Origin: an uncultured Lachnospiraceae bacterium
Lineage (GTDB): Bacteria > Bacillota > Clostridia > Lachnospirales > Lachnospiraceae
Direction of reading: 5' to 3'
Assembly: GCA_900315505.1 (NCBI GenBank)
Contig: OMZG01000019.1
Coordinates: 1 to 38,929 of the forward strand
Length of the DNA stretch: 38,929 nucleotides
Every line of letters starts with the position of its first letter. The stretch's first letter is position 1. Shown here piece by piece: positions 1 to 7,535 of this stretch. The position numbers and the translations under genes were made by a program. Below the pieces are notes generated by a model, which searched no databases, was not told the DNA's origin, and saw only the letters and a program-made list of their open reading frames with translations.

Positions 1-99
1 GCACATAAGATCCCTTGAAGAGTACAAGGTAGATAGGGCAGGGGTGTAAGCACCGCAAGGTGTTCAGCTGACTGTCACTAATAGATCGAAGGCTTGATC
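1..99 (+). rRNA. 23S ribosomal RNA, 3' end (partial)
   Basis: The first ~99 bases match the conserved 3' terminus of bacterial 23S rRNA: the GTAGATAGG...GGGGTGTAAGC block, then CACTAATAGATCGA and GGCTTGATC. The gene is cut by the window edge, so only the last part is present. The exact 3' end is estimated from the usual GGCTTGA ending. No 5S rRNA gene follows; the next gene is tRNA-Asp at 295. Confidence 0.93.
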
Positions 100-294
100 G
101 AAAGCTTCGAGATGAGAGCGAGTCTAAGACGAAGCTCGAATCCGAAGCGAGATCGTTCTCTGAGATTAATGAGAGCAAGCGAAAGCGCTGCTCGAATTTA
201 GCGAAGAGAACTTCCTTAAAAAGCTTACTTGTAATTTGTTTTCTGTATGAAGTTTTGAAGGTACTTTGAAGCACCTTAGATAAATGGATTAAAT
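100..294 (+). other. rRNA-tRNA spacer with inverted repeats; no 5S gene
   Basis: This spacer carries two inverted repeats, 103-109 with 130-136 (AGCTTCG/CGAAGCT) and 155-161 with 205-211 (GTTCTCT/AGAGAAC). The second encloses a smaller GAGC...GCTC hairpin at about 173-194. Such structures could be processing stems for the rRNA-tRNA transcript (inference). I looked for the conserved 5S rRNA core and do not see it here. 212-294 is AT-rich and shows no clear feature apart from a weak AAGGT/ACCTT hairpin near 258-280. Confidence 0.5.
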
Positions 295-368
295 GGCCTG
301 GTGGCTCAGTTGGTTAGAGCGCCGCCCTGTCACGGCGGAGGTCGAGGGTTCGAACCCCTCTCAGGTCG
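295..368 (+). tRNA. tRNA-Asp(GTC)
   Basis: Cloverleaf of 74 nt. The acceptor GGCCTGG pairs with TCAGGTC (two G-U pairs), with discriminator G368. The anticodon stem is CCGCC/GGCGG around loop CTGTCAC, so the anticodon is GTC (329-331). The T arm is GAGGG-TTCGAAC-CCCTC. CCA is not encoded. It is the first tRNA after the 23S gene and is probably co-transcribed with it. Confidence 0.97.
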
Positions 369-375
369 GGTCGTT

Positions 376-479
376 CCCAGGGTTTCTGACCCTGGGGTCC
401 CCACAAAGCAAGCTTTGTGGGGAGAGGAGGAGCTGCGTAGCGGATTTCGCGACTGACTGTATTTCAAGTCAGTCGCGAG
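376..479 (+). repeat. Cluster of three strong hairpins in the tRNA-Asp/tRNA-Val spacer
   Basis: Three inverted repeats stand in a row: 376-382/390-396 (CCCAGGG/CCCTGGG), 399-409/412-422 (11-bp perfect stem, CCCCACAAAGC, 2-nt gap) and 447-458/467-478 (12-bp perfect stem, TCGCGACTGACT, 8-nt loop). The second stem is followed by a purine-rich stretch and then a TGCGTAGC segment that recurs as GCGTAGC after the third stem. None is followed by a T-run, so they are not typical terminators. They may be processing signals or a mobile palindromic repeat. Confidence 0.75.
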
Positions 480-501
480 GAAGCGTAGCCAGCGACGACG
501 A

Positions 502-574
502 GGGATCTTAGCTCAGCTGGGAGAGCATCTGCCTTACAAGCAGGGGGTCATAGGTTCGAGCCCTATAGGTCCCA
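502..574 (+). tRNA. tRNA-Val(TAC)
   Basis: Cloverleaf of 73 nt. The acceptor GGGATCT pairs with AGGTCCC and the discriminator is A574. The anticodon loop is CTTACAA, giving anticodon TAC. The T loop is TTCGAGC. CCA is not encoded. Confidence 0.97.
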
Positions 575-597
575 TTTATCCAGTGAAAACTGAATAA

Positions 598-670
598 GCC
601 GATGTGGCTCAATTGGCAGAGCAGCTGATTTGTAATCAGCAGGTTAACGGTTCGAGTCCGCTCATCGGCT
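598..670 (+). tRNA. tRNA-Thr(TGT)
   Basis: Cloverleaf of 73 nt. The acceptor GCCGATG pairs with CATCGGC, discriminator T670. The anticodon stem GCTGA/TCAGC encloses TTTGTAA, anticodon TGT. A T-run follows directly (670-675), but reading probably continues into the next tRNA. CCA is not encoded. Confidence 0.97.
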
Positions 671-700
671 TTTTTGTTTCTTATTTTTAAGAGACAGAAT

Positions 701-782
701 GGATGGTTTCCCGAGTGGCCAAAGGGGACAGACTGTAAATCTGCTGCAAATTGCTTCGGTGGTTCGAATCCACCACCATCCA
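701..782 (+). tRNA. tRNA-Tyr(GTA)
   Basis: Class II tRNA of 82 nt with a long variable arm, as expected for tRNA-Tyr in bacteria. The acceptor GGATGGT pairs with ACCATCC, discriminator A782. The anticodon loop CTGTAAA gives GTA. CCA is not encoded. The gene for the cognate synthetase (TyrRS) lies at 37538 in this window. Confidence 0.97.
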
Positions 783-819
783 GTTATGATGGCAGGTCAG
801 ATATCTGCATCGATTATAG

Positions 820-893
<74 letters not shown>

Positions 894-947
894 CTCCACA
901 TAGCCCCAGGTCAGAGACCTGACCCGGAGCGTTTTTATATTTTTTAT

Positions 948-1020
948 GCCCAGTTAGCTCAGTTGGTAGAGCAGGGGACTGAAAATCCCCGTGTCTCTGG
1001 TTCGATTCCGGAACTGGGCA
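948..1020 (+). tRNA. tRNA-Phe(GAA)
   Basis: Cloverleaf of 73 nt. The acceptor GCCCAGT pairs with ACTGGGC, discriminator A1020. The anticodon stem GGGGA/TCCCC encloses CTGAAAA, anticodon GAA. It is the last tRNA of the cluster. CCA is not encoded. Confidence 0.97.
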
Positions 1021-1026
1021 GCTAGA

Positions 1027-1120
1027 GCATAGGCGTGCGTCTTTGAACACTCCTATGCAAAGGGTCCCCGTTACTTGATGGCCGTCAGCTAGCCGTCTAT
1101 GTGAACGGGGACATTTTTTT
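1027..1120 (+). terminator. Terminator of the rRNA-tRNA operon
   Basis: A first hairpin, 1027-1033/1052-1058 (GCATAGG/CCTATGC), is followed by a longer stem, 1064-1072/1104-1112 (GTCCCCGTT/AACGGGGAC), and then ATTTTTTT at 1113-1120. The G-C-rich stem plus T-run is a classic intrinsic terminator and closes the rRNA-tRNA transcript. Confidence 0.9.
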
Positions 1121-1247
1121 ATGCTTAGTTACCTGGACAGCGTCTTTTCCACTGACTTTTTTCTTAAAGAATAATTGAAGCAAATCTTAATATAAAGCAT
1201 TTAAAAAGGCCTAGAAATTAACTTTTTTCCAAAGAATCTACAACTAA

Positions 1248-1276
1248 TTGCACCTTTTTCCAAAATAGATGATATA
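1248..1276 (+). promoter_or_regulatory. Putative promoter for the secreted protein at 1371
   Basis: TTGCAC (1248-1253), 17 nt, GATATA (1271-1276). TATACT at 1273 would be an alternative -10 with 19 nt spacing. It would leave an ~85-nt 5' UTR. An imperfect direct repeat CTTTTTCCAAA lies at about 1222-1233 and 1253-1264. The rest of 1121-1358 shows no other feature. Confidence 0.45.
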
Positions 1277-1370
1277 CTAGCATTAGTCGTTCTGTGAGCG
1301 GTGAGAGGCGCATCGCGAGCAGATTTTATAGTCAACGCAAAAGCAAAGGGAGAAAGGAGTGCAGAGCAGA

Positions 1371-1838
1371 GTGTTAAGCAAGATTAAACGCTTGTCAGCC
1401 GTTCTTATGCTGACGGTGCTTGCTCTGTCAGCTACTTTCGCGCCTGTAGGAACTAAGGCTTATGCGACCGAGTACACAAGGACCGAGAAGAAGATCGCTG
1501 CTTCTCTCGCGAAGTATGTAGTAGATGATCTGAAGCGTCCAAGCTCATTCCAGATAGTAAAGATTGAAAAGGGCAGGATGACTATTTCTACGAAGGGTCT
1601 GAAGAATTATGTTGATTCTCCATACTGGACATACGAGTACAGAGTCAAGTACAAGGCCAAGAATTCCAAGGGTGATTATAGTTATGGCTGGGTGTATTTC
1701 ACATCCGAACTCAAAATCTGGCAGCCTGAGAAGTACAAGTACTACAAGGCTGTAGACGATGATGATGCAGATTCAGTAGATAAGGATATGCTGGAGAATG
1801 TATCAAAGCTGACGAGCGAGTACTATAAAGACTTATAA
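1371..1838 (+). CDS. Small secreted protein of unknown function
   Basis: A 155-residue protein with a clear Sec signal peptide: the basic start MLSKIKR, a hydrophobic core to about residue 20, and a likely cleavage site near KAYA-TEY (about residue 30). The mature part is ~125 residues, rich in Lys, Tyr and Asp. It has a Tyr/Trp-rich middle (SPYWTYEYRVKYKAK, YSYGWVYF) suggesting a beta-sheet domain, and an acidic stretch AVDDDDADS near the end. I do not recognise the family. The GTG at 1371 is chosen because AAAGGAG (1352-1358) then has a 12-nt spacing. An in-frame GTG at 1359 touches the ribosome site directly and is unlikely. The gene stands alone between the tRNA terminator and its own terminator at 1883. 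Confidence 0.75.
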   Translation: MLSKIKRLSAVLMLTVLALSATFAPVGTKAYATEYTRTEKKIAASLAKYVVDDLKRPSSFQIVKIEKGRMTISTKGLKNYVDSPYWTYEYRVKYKAKNSKGDYSYGWVYFTSELKIWQPEKYKYYKAVDDDDADSVDKDMLENVSKLTSEYYKDL

Positions 1839-1882
1839 TGATATGCAGGGTATCATAAGAAAGAAAATGTCAAATGGTTGAT

Positions 1883-1919
1883 GGTTCCGATTAGATGAAA
1901 ATCAGTCGGAACCTTTTTC
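1883..1919 (+). terminator. Intrinsic terminator
   Basis: The stem GGTTCCGA (1883-1890) pairs with TCGGAACC (1906-1913) and is followed by TTTTTCT. It closes the transcript of the secreted protein. Confidence 0.85.
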
Positions 1920-1932
1920 TATTAAAAAATAC

Positions 1933-1961
1933 TTGCATGATTAGTTGAATCGTATTACAAT
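1933..1961 (+). promoter_or_regulatory. Sigma-A-type promoter of the DUF234-type ATPase
   Basis: TTGCAT (1933-1938), exactly 17 nt, TACAAT (1956-1961). Transcription would start near 1968, about 27 nt before the ATG at 1995. Confidence 0.65.
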
Positions 1962-1994
1962 GTAAAAGCACGAAAAAGGAGCTTTTATGATTTT

Positions 1995-3407
1995 ATGATT
2001 GGACGAGAGAGGGAAATGGAGGCCCTGGGAGCCTTCTATGACAATACACAGACGAATATACTGACAGTTCTTGGACGAAGCGGCATGGGAAAGACCTGTC
2101 TGCTGAAGGAATTTACGAGAAATAAGCAGTGCTTATATTATACCGCTTACTCGACGACGGATCAGCAGCAAAGAGCACTATTTGCGAAGACAGCAGGGAT
2201 TACCATAGGTGAAGAGGCCAATATCCCGCAGCTTTCTGATATTCTGGAGAAGGTGACAGAGATGTCTGCCGAGGGCCGTGTAGTCCTGGTGATAGATCAT
2301 TACTGTGATTTCGCGAAGTCTGATGACAGTTACCAGAAGGTTCTGCATGAGTTCATGACAGAGAAGTGGGAACGGGGGCGTGTGAAGCTGATCATGTGCG
2401 ATTCCTCATATCTGCAGATGGAGAAGCTGGTGAATAGCCCGAAGTCAATATGGAAGGACATGTCGCCTATTACGGTAGAGCTGAATCAGATTTCATTTAC
2501 GGATTCGGCTAAGTTTCTCGATGGAGCGGAGCCTTTACTAGCGGCAGAGGTATTCGGAATCACAGGCGGGATTCCGGTGCTGCTGGAACTGGCGAATGAA
2601 GAGATAGCTAAGGGATACGATAGAAAAGATACAGTATGGAAGATTATAGAGCGGATTTTTTTATCTAAATTCTTTGGATTCAAGGGCGCAGCAGAATCGA
2701 TTCTCAATAAGGAGCTCAGAGAAAAAGCATATTACGACAGACTGATGTATGCACTGGCTAATGGCTGCCAGAGAGTGAACCAGCTGTCTGAGAAGCTTGG
2801 CAGACCAAAGGATGTGGTAGTGCCGTATCTGACGACCCTGATGAAGCTGGGACTCGTGAAGAAGGAGAATCCTGTGACGGAGCCTACGAACAGACGGAAG
2901 ACCCGTTATTCACTCGTGTCAGACCATGACAGATTCTGGTATCAGGTAATAGTCGGACGGTATGATGAATACAGCATCGGAGACACAGAGAGTATAAGAG
3001 AGTACTGGGAAGAGAATCGGGATGCTTTCATGAAGCCGGTGTTTACGAGAATCTGCAGGGAATACCTGAAGAGACAGTCAGACGAGAACAGACTGCCATT
3101 CATTATCAATAATGTAGGTAACTGGTGGGAGAATGATGAGACAACAGGCACAAGCGTGGATTTCGACCTGATGGCTACCGGAGAGGCAGAGGGCAAGAGT
3201 GCGTATGCATTCGGCAGATGCTTTTTCCAGGAAAAGCAAGTCGACATGCTTGATGTCAAGGAGCTTATTGACCTGACAAAGAAGATCCACAATAAGGTGA
3301 CGACGTTCTACCTGTTCTTCTCAGTGTCGGGCTTTGCAGAAAATGTGCGTACTGTTTCTCATACAATACGCAATATTATGCTGATAGAACTCAAAGATAT
3401 GTTATAA
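1995..3407 (+). CDS. Orphan AAA-type ATPase, DUF234 / archaeal-ATPase type
   Basis: A 470-residue protein with the layout of the DUF234-type 'archaeal ATPase' family found in many anaerobes. It starts IGREREMEAL, has a Walker A motif GRSGMGKT at residues 27-34 and a Walker B-like VVLVID at 96-101. A central winged-helix-like segment (about 255-310, QLSEKLGRPKDVVVPYLTTL) precedes the family's RYSLVSDHDRFWY segment. The C-terminal ~120 residues match the place where relatives carry a nuclease-like fold. Oddity: the residue after the Walker B Asp101 is His (IDHYCDF) where relatives usually have Glu. The C-terminal EKQV region also lacks an obvious catalytic E-x-K set. The ribosome site GGAG (1978-1981) is 13 nt from this ATG; an ATG at 1987 is closed by a stop after three codons. 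The role is unknown. Confidence 0.8.
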   Translation: MIGREREMEALGAFYDNTQTNILTVLGRSGMGKTCLLKEFTRNKQCLYYTAYSTTDQQQRALFAKTAGITIGEEANIPQLSDILEKVTEMSAEGRVVLVIDHYCDFAKSDDSYQKVLHEFMTEKWERGRVKLIMCDSSYLQMEKLVNSPKSIWKDMSPITVELNQISFTDSAKFLDGAEPLLAAEVFGITGGIPVLLELANEEIAKGYDRKDTVWKIIERIFLSKFFGFKGAAESILNKELREKAYYDRLMYALANGCQRVNQLSEKLGRPKDVVVPYLTTLMKLGLVKKENPVTEPTNRRKTRYSLVSDHDRFWYQVIVGRYDEYSIGDTESIREYWEENRDAFMKPVFTRICREYLKRQSDENRLPFIINNVGNWWENDETTGTSVDFDLMATGEAEGKSAYAFGRCFFQEKQVDMLDVKELIDLTKKIHNKVTTFYLFFSVSGFAENVRTVSHTIRNIMLIELKDML

Positions 3408-3408
3408 T
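3400..3408 (+). promoter_or_regulatory. Extended -10 promoter for the transketolase genes
   Basis: TGTTATAAT is an extended -10 element that overlaps the stop codon (3405-3407) of the preceding ATPase. No good -35 box is seen at 16-18 nt. It would give a ~25-nt leader before the ATG at 3440, so the transketolase pair may be transcribed independently. Confidence 0.5.
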
Positions 3409-3439
3409 GGCAGGGTGTTTTTTACAGAAAGGAAAAGTA

Positions 3440-4279
3440 ATGACTGACCAGGAACTCAGAATAAAGGCGAATGAGGTGAGGAAAGGCATCATAGAAGGTG
3501 TTTACAATGCCAAGAGCGGACATCCGGGTGGATCGCTGTCGGCAGCAGAGGTACTCACCTACCTGTATTTTGAGGAGATGAATATAGACCCGAAGGATCC
3601 TGAGAAGAAGGAAAGGGACAGATTCGTCCTGTCAAAGGGCCATGCAGCACCAGCATATTACGCAGCACTGGCATGCAGGGGTTATTTCCCTATGGAGGAT
3701 ATGAAGACTCTTAGACATGTCGGCTCGTATCTGCAGGGACATCCGTGCAGGCAGGAGACTCCGGGAGTAGATGCTTCAAGCGGATCACTCGGTCAGGGAA
3801 TCTCGGTAGCTGTAGGAATGGCGCTGGCAGGCAGAATGGACAATGCCTCATACAGAGTATATTCGCTGCTTGGTGATGGAGAGATCCAGGAGGGCCAGGT
3901 CTGGGAAGCCGCCATGTTTGCGGGGAGCAGACATCTCGACAATCTCTGCGTGATTGTGGACAATAATGGATTGCAGATAGATGGACCTGTAGATCAGGTG
4001 GATTCGCCGTATCCGATTGCAGACAAGTTCAGGGCATTCAATTTTCATACAATAGAAGTAGCAGACGGTAATGACTTCGCACAGCTGAGGGATGCCTTTG
4101 CAGAGGCCAGAGAGACCAAGGGAGCGCCGACAGCCATCGTGATGAAGACTGTTAAGGGAAAGGGCGTCTCATACATGGAGAACCAGGTCGGCTGGCACGG
4201 CAAGGCACCGAACGAGGAACAGTACAGACAGGCAATGGATGAGTTAGAGAAAGCAGGTGAAGCATTATGTCAGAAATAA
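3440..4279 (+). CDS. Transketolase, N-terminal (thiamine-diphosphate-binding) subunit
   Basis: This is the first half of a split transketolase (279 residues), which with the next gene forms the heteromeric enzyme of the non-oxidative pentose phosphate pathway. SGHPGGSLSAAEVL and FVLSKGHAAPAYYAAL are the conserved N-terminal blocks. GDGEIQEGQVWEA (residues 145-157) through NN (175-176) is the thiamine-diphosphate/Mg2+ motif. The ATG at 3440 has AGAAAGGA 6-7 nt upstream. An in-frame ATG at 3407 that overlaps the previous stop lacks a ribosome site and adds 11 non-conserved residues. The stop overlaps the next gene by 13 nt, so the two subunits are probably translationally coupled. Confidence 0.95.
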   Translation: MTDQELRIKANEVRKGIIEGVYNAKSGHPGGSLSAAEVLTYLYFEEMNIDPKDPEKKERDRFVLSKGHAAPAYYAALACRGYFPMEDMKTLRHVGSYLQGHPCRQETPGVDASSGSLGQGISVAVGMALAGRMDNASYRVYSLLGDGEIQEGQVWEAAMFAGSRHLDNLCVIVDNNGLQIDGPVDQVDSPYPIADKFRAFNFHTIEVADGNDFAQLRDAFAEARETKGAPTAIVMKTVKGKGVSYMENQVGWHGKAPNEEQYRQAMDELEKAGEALCQK

Positions 4280-5208
4280 AAAAGGTCGCTACAAGACAGA
4301 GCTATGGTGAGGAGCTTGTAGAGCTTGGGAAAGAGCATGACAATCTGGTAGTGCTTGATGCAGATCTGGCAGAAGCCACGAAGACAGCTGTTTTCAAAAA
4401 AGCTTTTCCGGACAGACATATAGACTGCGGCATCCAGGAAGCAGATATGATGGGAATCGCAGCAGGACTTGCGTCCTGCGGCAAGGTGCCGTTCTGCTCG
4501 ACCTTTGCAATGTTTGCAGCAGGAAGAGCATACGAGCAGGTGAGGAATTCGATCGGATATCCGCATCTGAATGTGAAGATCGGAGCTACTCATGCCGGAA
4601 TCTCAGTAGGAGAGGACGGAGCTACACACCAGTGCCTCGAGGATCTGGCACTCATGAGAGTGATCCCGGGAATGGTAGTCATCAATCCGGCAGACGATGT
4701 AGAGGCAAGAGCCGCAGTAAGAGCCGCATATGAGTACGAGGGACCTGTATATCTGCGTTTCGGCAGACTTGCAGTACCAGTGATCAATGACAGACCTGAC
4801 TACAAGTTCGAGATCGGCAAAGGATATGTGGTAAAAGAAGGATCAGATGTAACTATCTTTGCCACAGGACTCGAAGTAGACGCAGCAAATACAGCAGCTG
4901 AGCTTCTTGCAAAAGACGGAATTTCAGCTGAAATTGTAAATATTCATACAATAAAGCCAATAGATAAGGATCTCATCATAAGAGAGGCCGAAAAGACAGG
5001 AAAAGTCGTAACGGTAGAGGAACATTCCGTACTGGGAGGCTTCGGAAGCGCAGTCTGTGAAGTGCTCTCGGAGTACAGCCCGCTTCCTGTGAAGAGAATA
5101 GGGGTATATGATACATTCGGAGAGTCTGGACCGGCAGTAGAGCTGCTGCATAAGTACAGACTCGACGGGGAAGGTATAGCAGAGCAGGTAAAGTCATACC
5201 TGCAGTAA
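4267..5208 (+). CDS. Transketolase, C-terminal (pyrimidine-binding) subunit
   Basis: The second half of the split transketolase (313 residues). It contains the pyrimidine-binding domain with the catalytic glutamate in DCGIQEADMMGIAAGLA (Glu58), the IGATHAGISVGEDGATHQ block at about residues 101-118, and the C-terminal transketolase domain ending in VVTVEEHSVLGGFGSAV. It starts inside the end of the N-subunit gene (13-nt overlap), an arrangement that helps equal synthesis of both chains. It ends 9 nt before the penicillin-binding protein start. Confidence 0.95.
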   Translation: MSEIKKVATRQSYGEELVELGKEHDNLVVLDADLAEATKTAVFKKAFPDRHIDCGIQEADMMGIAAGLASCGKVPFCSTFAMFAAGRAYEQVRNSIGYPHLNVKIGATHAGISVGEDGATHQCLEDLALMRVIPGMVVINPADDVEARAAVRAAYEYEGPVYLRFGRLAVPVINDRPDYKFEIGKGYVVKEGSDVTIFATGLEVDAANTAAELLAKDGISAEIVNIHTIKPIDKDLIIREAEKTGKVVTVEEHSVLGGFGSAVCEVLSEYSPLPVKRIGVYDTFGESGPAVELLHKYRLDGEGIAEQVKSYLQ

Positions 5209-5217
5209 CAGGTGTCT

Positions 5218-7521
5218 ATGAGCAGAAGGAAGAACAAGAAGAGAAGAAGCAGAGCCTGGGGGTTCCTGTGGTTTCAGCTGGTAGTGCTTTCGATAATCCT
5301 TGTCGCGGTAGGGGTTTACTATGGAAGCGGTTTCGGAGCAAAGGTCAGCCGGATGAAGAACGAGGCGGCCTATCTGGTGGATAATTCCACGAAGGATACA
5401 TTCAGGACGGACGAGACCGGGGTAGCCTATGATTCAGACGGAAAGGTCATCTCCACGCTGAAGCGGGACAAGGATGTACGGTATCTGACATATGATGAGA
5501 TACCGGTCGAGGTGCGTCAGGCGATAGTTTCCATCGAGGACAAGAAGTTCTACGACCATCACGGAGTGGATTTCAAGGCGATCACGCGAGCAGCATTTTC
5601 TCTCATAAGACACAACGGGGAGATCACTCAGGGAGGATCGACTATCACCCAGCAGCTGGCGAGAAATATTTTCCTGACCCAGAAGCGAACGTGGGAAAGA
5701 AAGATCGAGGAGATCTTTATCGCGCTTGATCTTGAAAAGAAGTATTCGAAGCATCAGATACTTGAGTTCTATCTCAACAATGTTTACTTCGGAAATGGTT
5801 ACTATGGAGTAGAAGCTGCCGCACAGGGATATTTCCATAAGGATGCAGTGGATCTCGACACCTCTCAGGTGGCTTTTCTCTGCGGTCTGCCAAATGCGCC
5901 GTCCAGATACGATCCTAGAAAGCATCTGGATGCAGCTGTCGCGAGGAGGAACCGGGTTCTTCTCAATATGAAGAATGACTCGATCCTGAGCCAGTCAGAG
6001 TACGATGATGCTGTAGCAGAAGAGATCAGGATCAAGAAGGAAAAGGAATATTACCACAATTACATGGAGACCTTCGTGTACTACTGTGCGACGAGAGCAT
6101 TGATGGATTCGGACGGATTCGAATTCCAGTATGATTTCGACAGCAAGGCAGACAGGAAGGCTTACCAGGCAAAGTACAAGGAAGAGTACGACAAGTGGTA
6201 CAACAAGCTCTTTACCGGCGGATACAGGATCTATACGACTCTTGATCAGACGAAGCAGAATGAACTCCAGAAGAGCATCAATGACGGCCTGAAGAATTTC
6301 AAGGACAAGACGAAGAAAAAGATCTACAAGACCCAGGGAGCCGGCGTCTGCATAGACAATGAGACAGGGTCCGTGGTAGCAATAGTCGGAGGAAGAAGCC
6401 AGAGCACGACAGGGTACACGCTGAACAGGGCGTTCCAGAGCTACAGACAGCCGGGATCTTCAATAAAGCCTCTCGTAGTATATACACCGGCATTAGAGAA
6501 TGGCTACACGGCAAATACGATGGTGGATGACCACAAGTTCGAGGGAGGACCTTCGAATGCCGGTGATACCTATCATGGCAAGATAAAGATGCGTGAGGCA
6601 GTTGAGAGATCACTCAACACTGTTGCGTGGCAGATTTTCGAGATGCTGACACCGAAGGTCGGGATTTCATACCTGTACAAGATGGATTTCTCCAATATAG
6701 TACAGACCGATGAGACCCAGGCAGCCTGCCTCGGCGGACTCACAAACGGAGTATCACCGCTCGAGATGGCAAAGGCTTATGCAACCATTGAGAATGATGG
6801 CGCATACAGAGATCCGACCTGTGTCACCCGTATCACGACCTCTGATGGTACGAAGGTCTGGGAAAATGAGCACGAGGAGTCAGTTGTATATAGTCAGGAT
6901 GCAGCCAGACAGATGACCGACATCCTGCAGGGAGTTTTCACAAGTCCCTGGGGAACAGGAAGAAGCCTGAAGCTCGGCAGCATGCCATGCGCAGGTAAGA
7001 CCGGAACCACCAATGACTACAAGGACGGCTGGTTCTGTGGATACACACCGTATTATACGACGGCCGTCTGGGTCGGAAATGACCAGCCGGTGAGGATATA
7101 CGGACTCCAGGGAGCCTCATATCCGGGACATATCTGGCAGAGCTTCATGCAGAAGGTGATCGATAAAGAGAAGCTGAAGCCGAAGGCTTTTGCGAAGCCA
7201 GTCAAGGTGACTGGCAAGATTACCGAGGATATTTCTGATGAGGATGCTGCCAAGGCAGAGGAAGAGCTCGAAGAACAGAAGAAGGAAGAGTCTGAGCAGC
7301 AGACTACCGATGATGGCGAGACAAGCAATAACGGCGGCACGACTGACAACGGAAATACGAATAGTAACAGCAATAGCAATAGTAATAACAGCGGTAAGAC
7401 AAACAACAATAATTCCGGTAATAAGAATAATTCCGGAAGCAAGAACAATACCGGGGATAACGGTGGCGGCGATGATGAGCCTGATACACCGCCGACCGAT
7501 GAACGGGATGACAGTGAATAA
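5218..7521 (+). CDS. Class A penicillin-binding protein (PBP1A-like, bifunctional)
   Basis: A 767-residue membrane-anchored enzyme that polymerises glycan strands and cross-links peptides of peptidoglycan. It has a basic cytoplasmic N-terminus, a TM helix at about 14-36, then a glycosyltransferase 51 domain with VSIEDKKFYDHHG (catalytic Glu107) and QGGSTITQQLARN (138-150). The transpeptidase domain has the nucleophile in SSIK (Ser414, Lys417), SLN (465-467) and KTG (594-596). The last ~90 residues are an acidic, then Asn/Ser/Gly/Thr-rich low-complexity tail encoded by a near-repetitive AAT/AGT/AGC stretch. The ATG at 5218 has AGG at 5209-5211 in front; the GTG at 5212 has no ribosome site. 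It lies 9 nt behind the transketolase pair and 14 nt before the glucokinase start. Confidence 0.95.
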   Translation: MSRRKNKKRRSRAWGFLWFQLVVLSIILVAVGVYYGSGFGAKVSRMKNEAAYLVDNSTKDTFRTDETGVAYDSDGKVISTLKRDKDVRYLTYDEIPVEVRQAIVSIEDKKFYDHHGVDFKAITRAAFSLIRHNGEITQGGSTITQQLARNIFLTQKRTWERKIEEIFIALDLEKKYSKHQILEFYLNNVYFGNGYYGVEAAAQGYFHKDAVDLDTSQVAFLCGLPNAPSRYDPRKHLDAAVARRNRVLLNMKNDSILSQSEYDDAVAEEIRIKKEKEYYHNYMETFVYYCATRALMDSDGFEFQYDFDSKADRKAYQAKYKEEYDKWYNKLFTGGYRIYTTLDQTKQNELQKSINDGLKNFKDKTKKKIYKTQGAGVCIDNETGSVVAIVGGRSQSTTGYTLNRAFQSYRQPGSSIKPLVVYTPALENGYTANTMVDDHKFEGGPSNAGDTYHGKIKMREAVERSLNTVAWQIFEMLTPKVGISYLYKMDFSNIVQTDETQAACLGGLTNGVSPLEMAKAYATIENDGAYRDPTCVTRITTSDGTKVWENEHEESVVYSQDAARQMTDILQGVFTSPWGTGRSLKLGSMPCAGKTGTTNDYKDGWFCGYTPYYTTAVWVGNDQPVRIYGLQGASYPGHIWQSFMQKVIDKEKLKPKAFAKPVKVTGKITEDISDEDAAKAEEELEEQKKEESEQQTTDDGETSNNGGTTDNGNTNSNSNSNSNNSGKTNNNNSGNKNNSGSKNNTGDNGGGDDEPDTPPTDERDDSE

Positions 7522-7535
7522 GAGAGGTCATGGAA

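Noticed and set aside
670-675. Terminator after tRNA-Thr
   Set aside because: There is a T-run directly after the acceptor stem but no separate hairpin. The next tRNAs follow closely without a clear promoter.
5434-5925. 163-residue open frame on the minus strand
   Set aside because: Antisense to the glycosyltransferase domain of the PBP, with no start signal and no recognisable domain.
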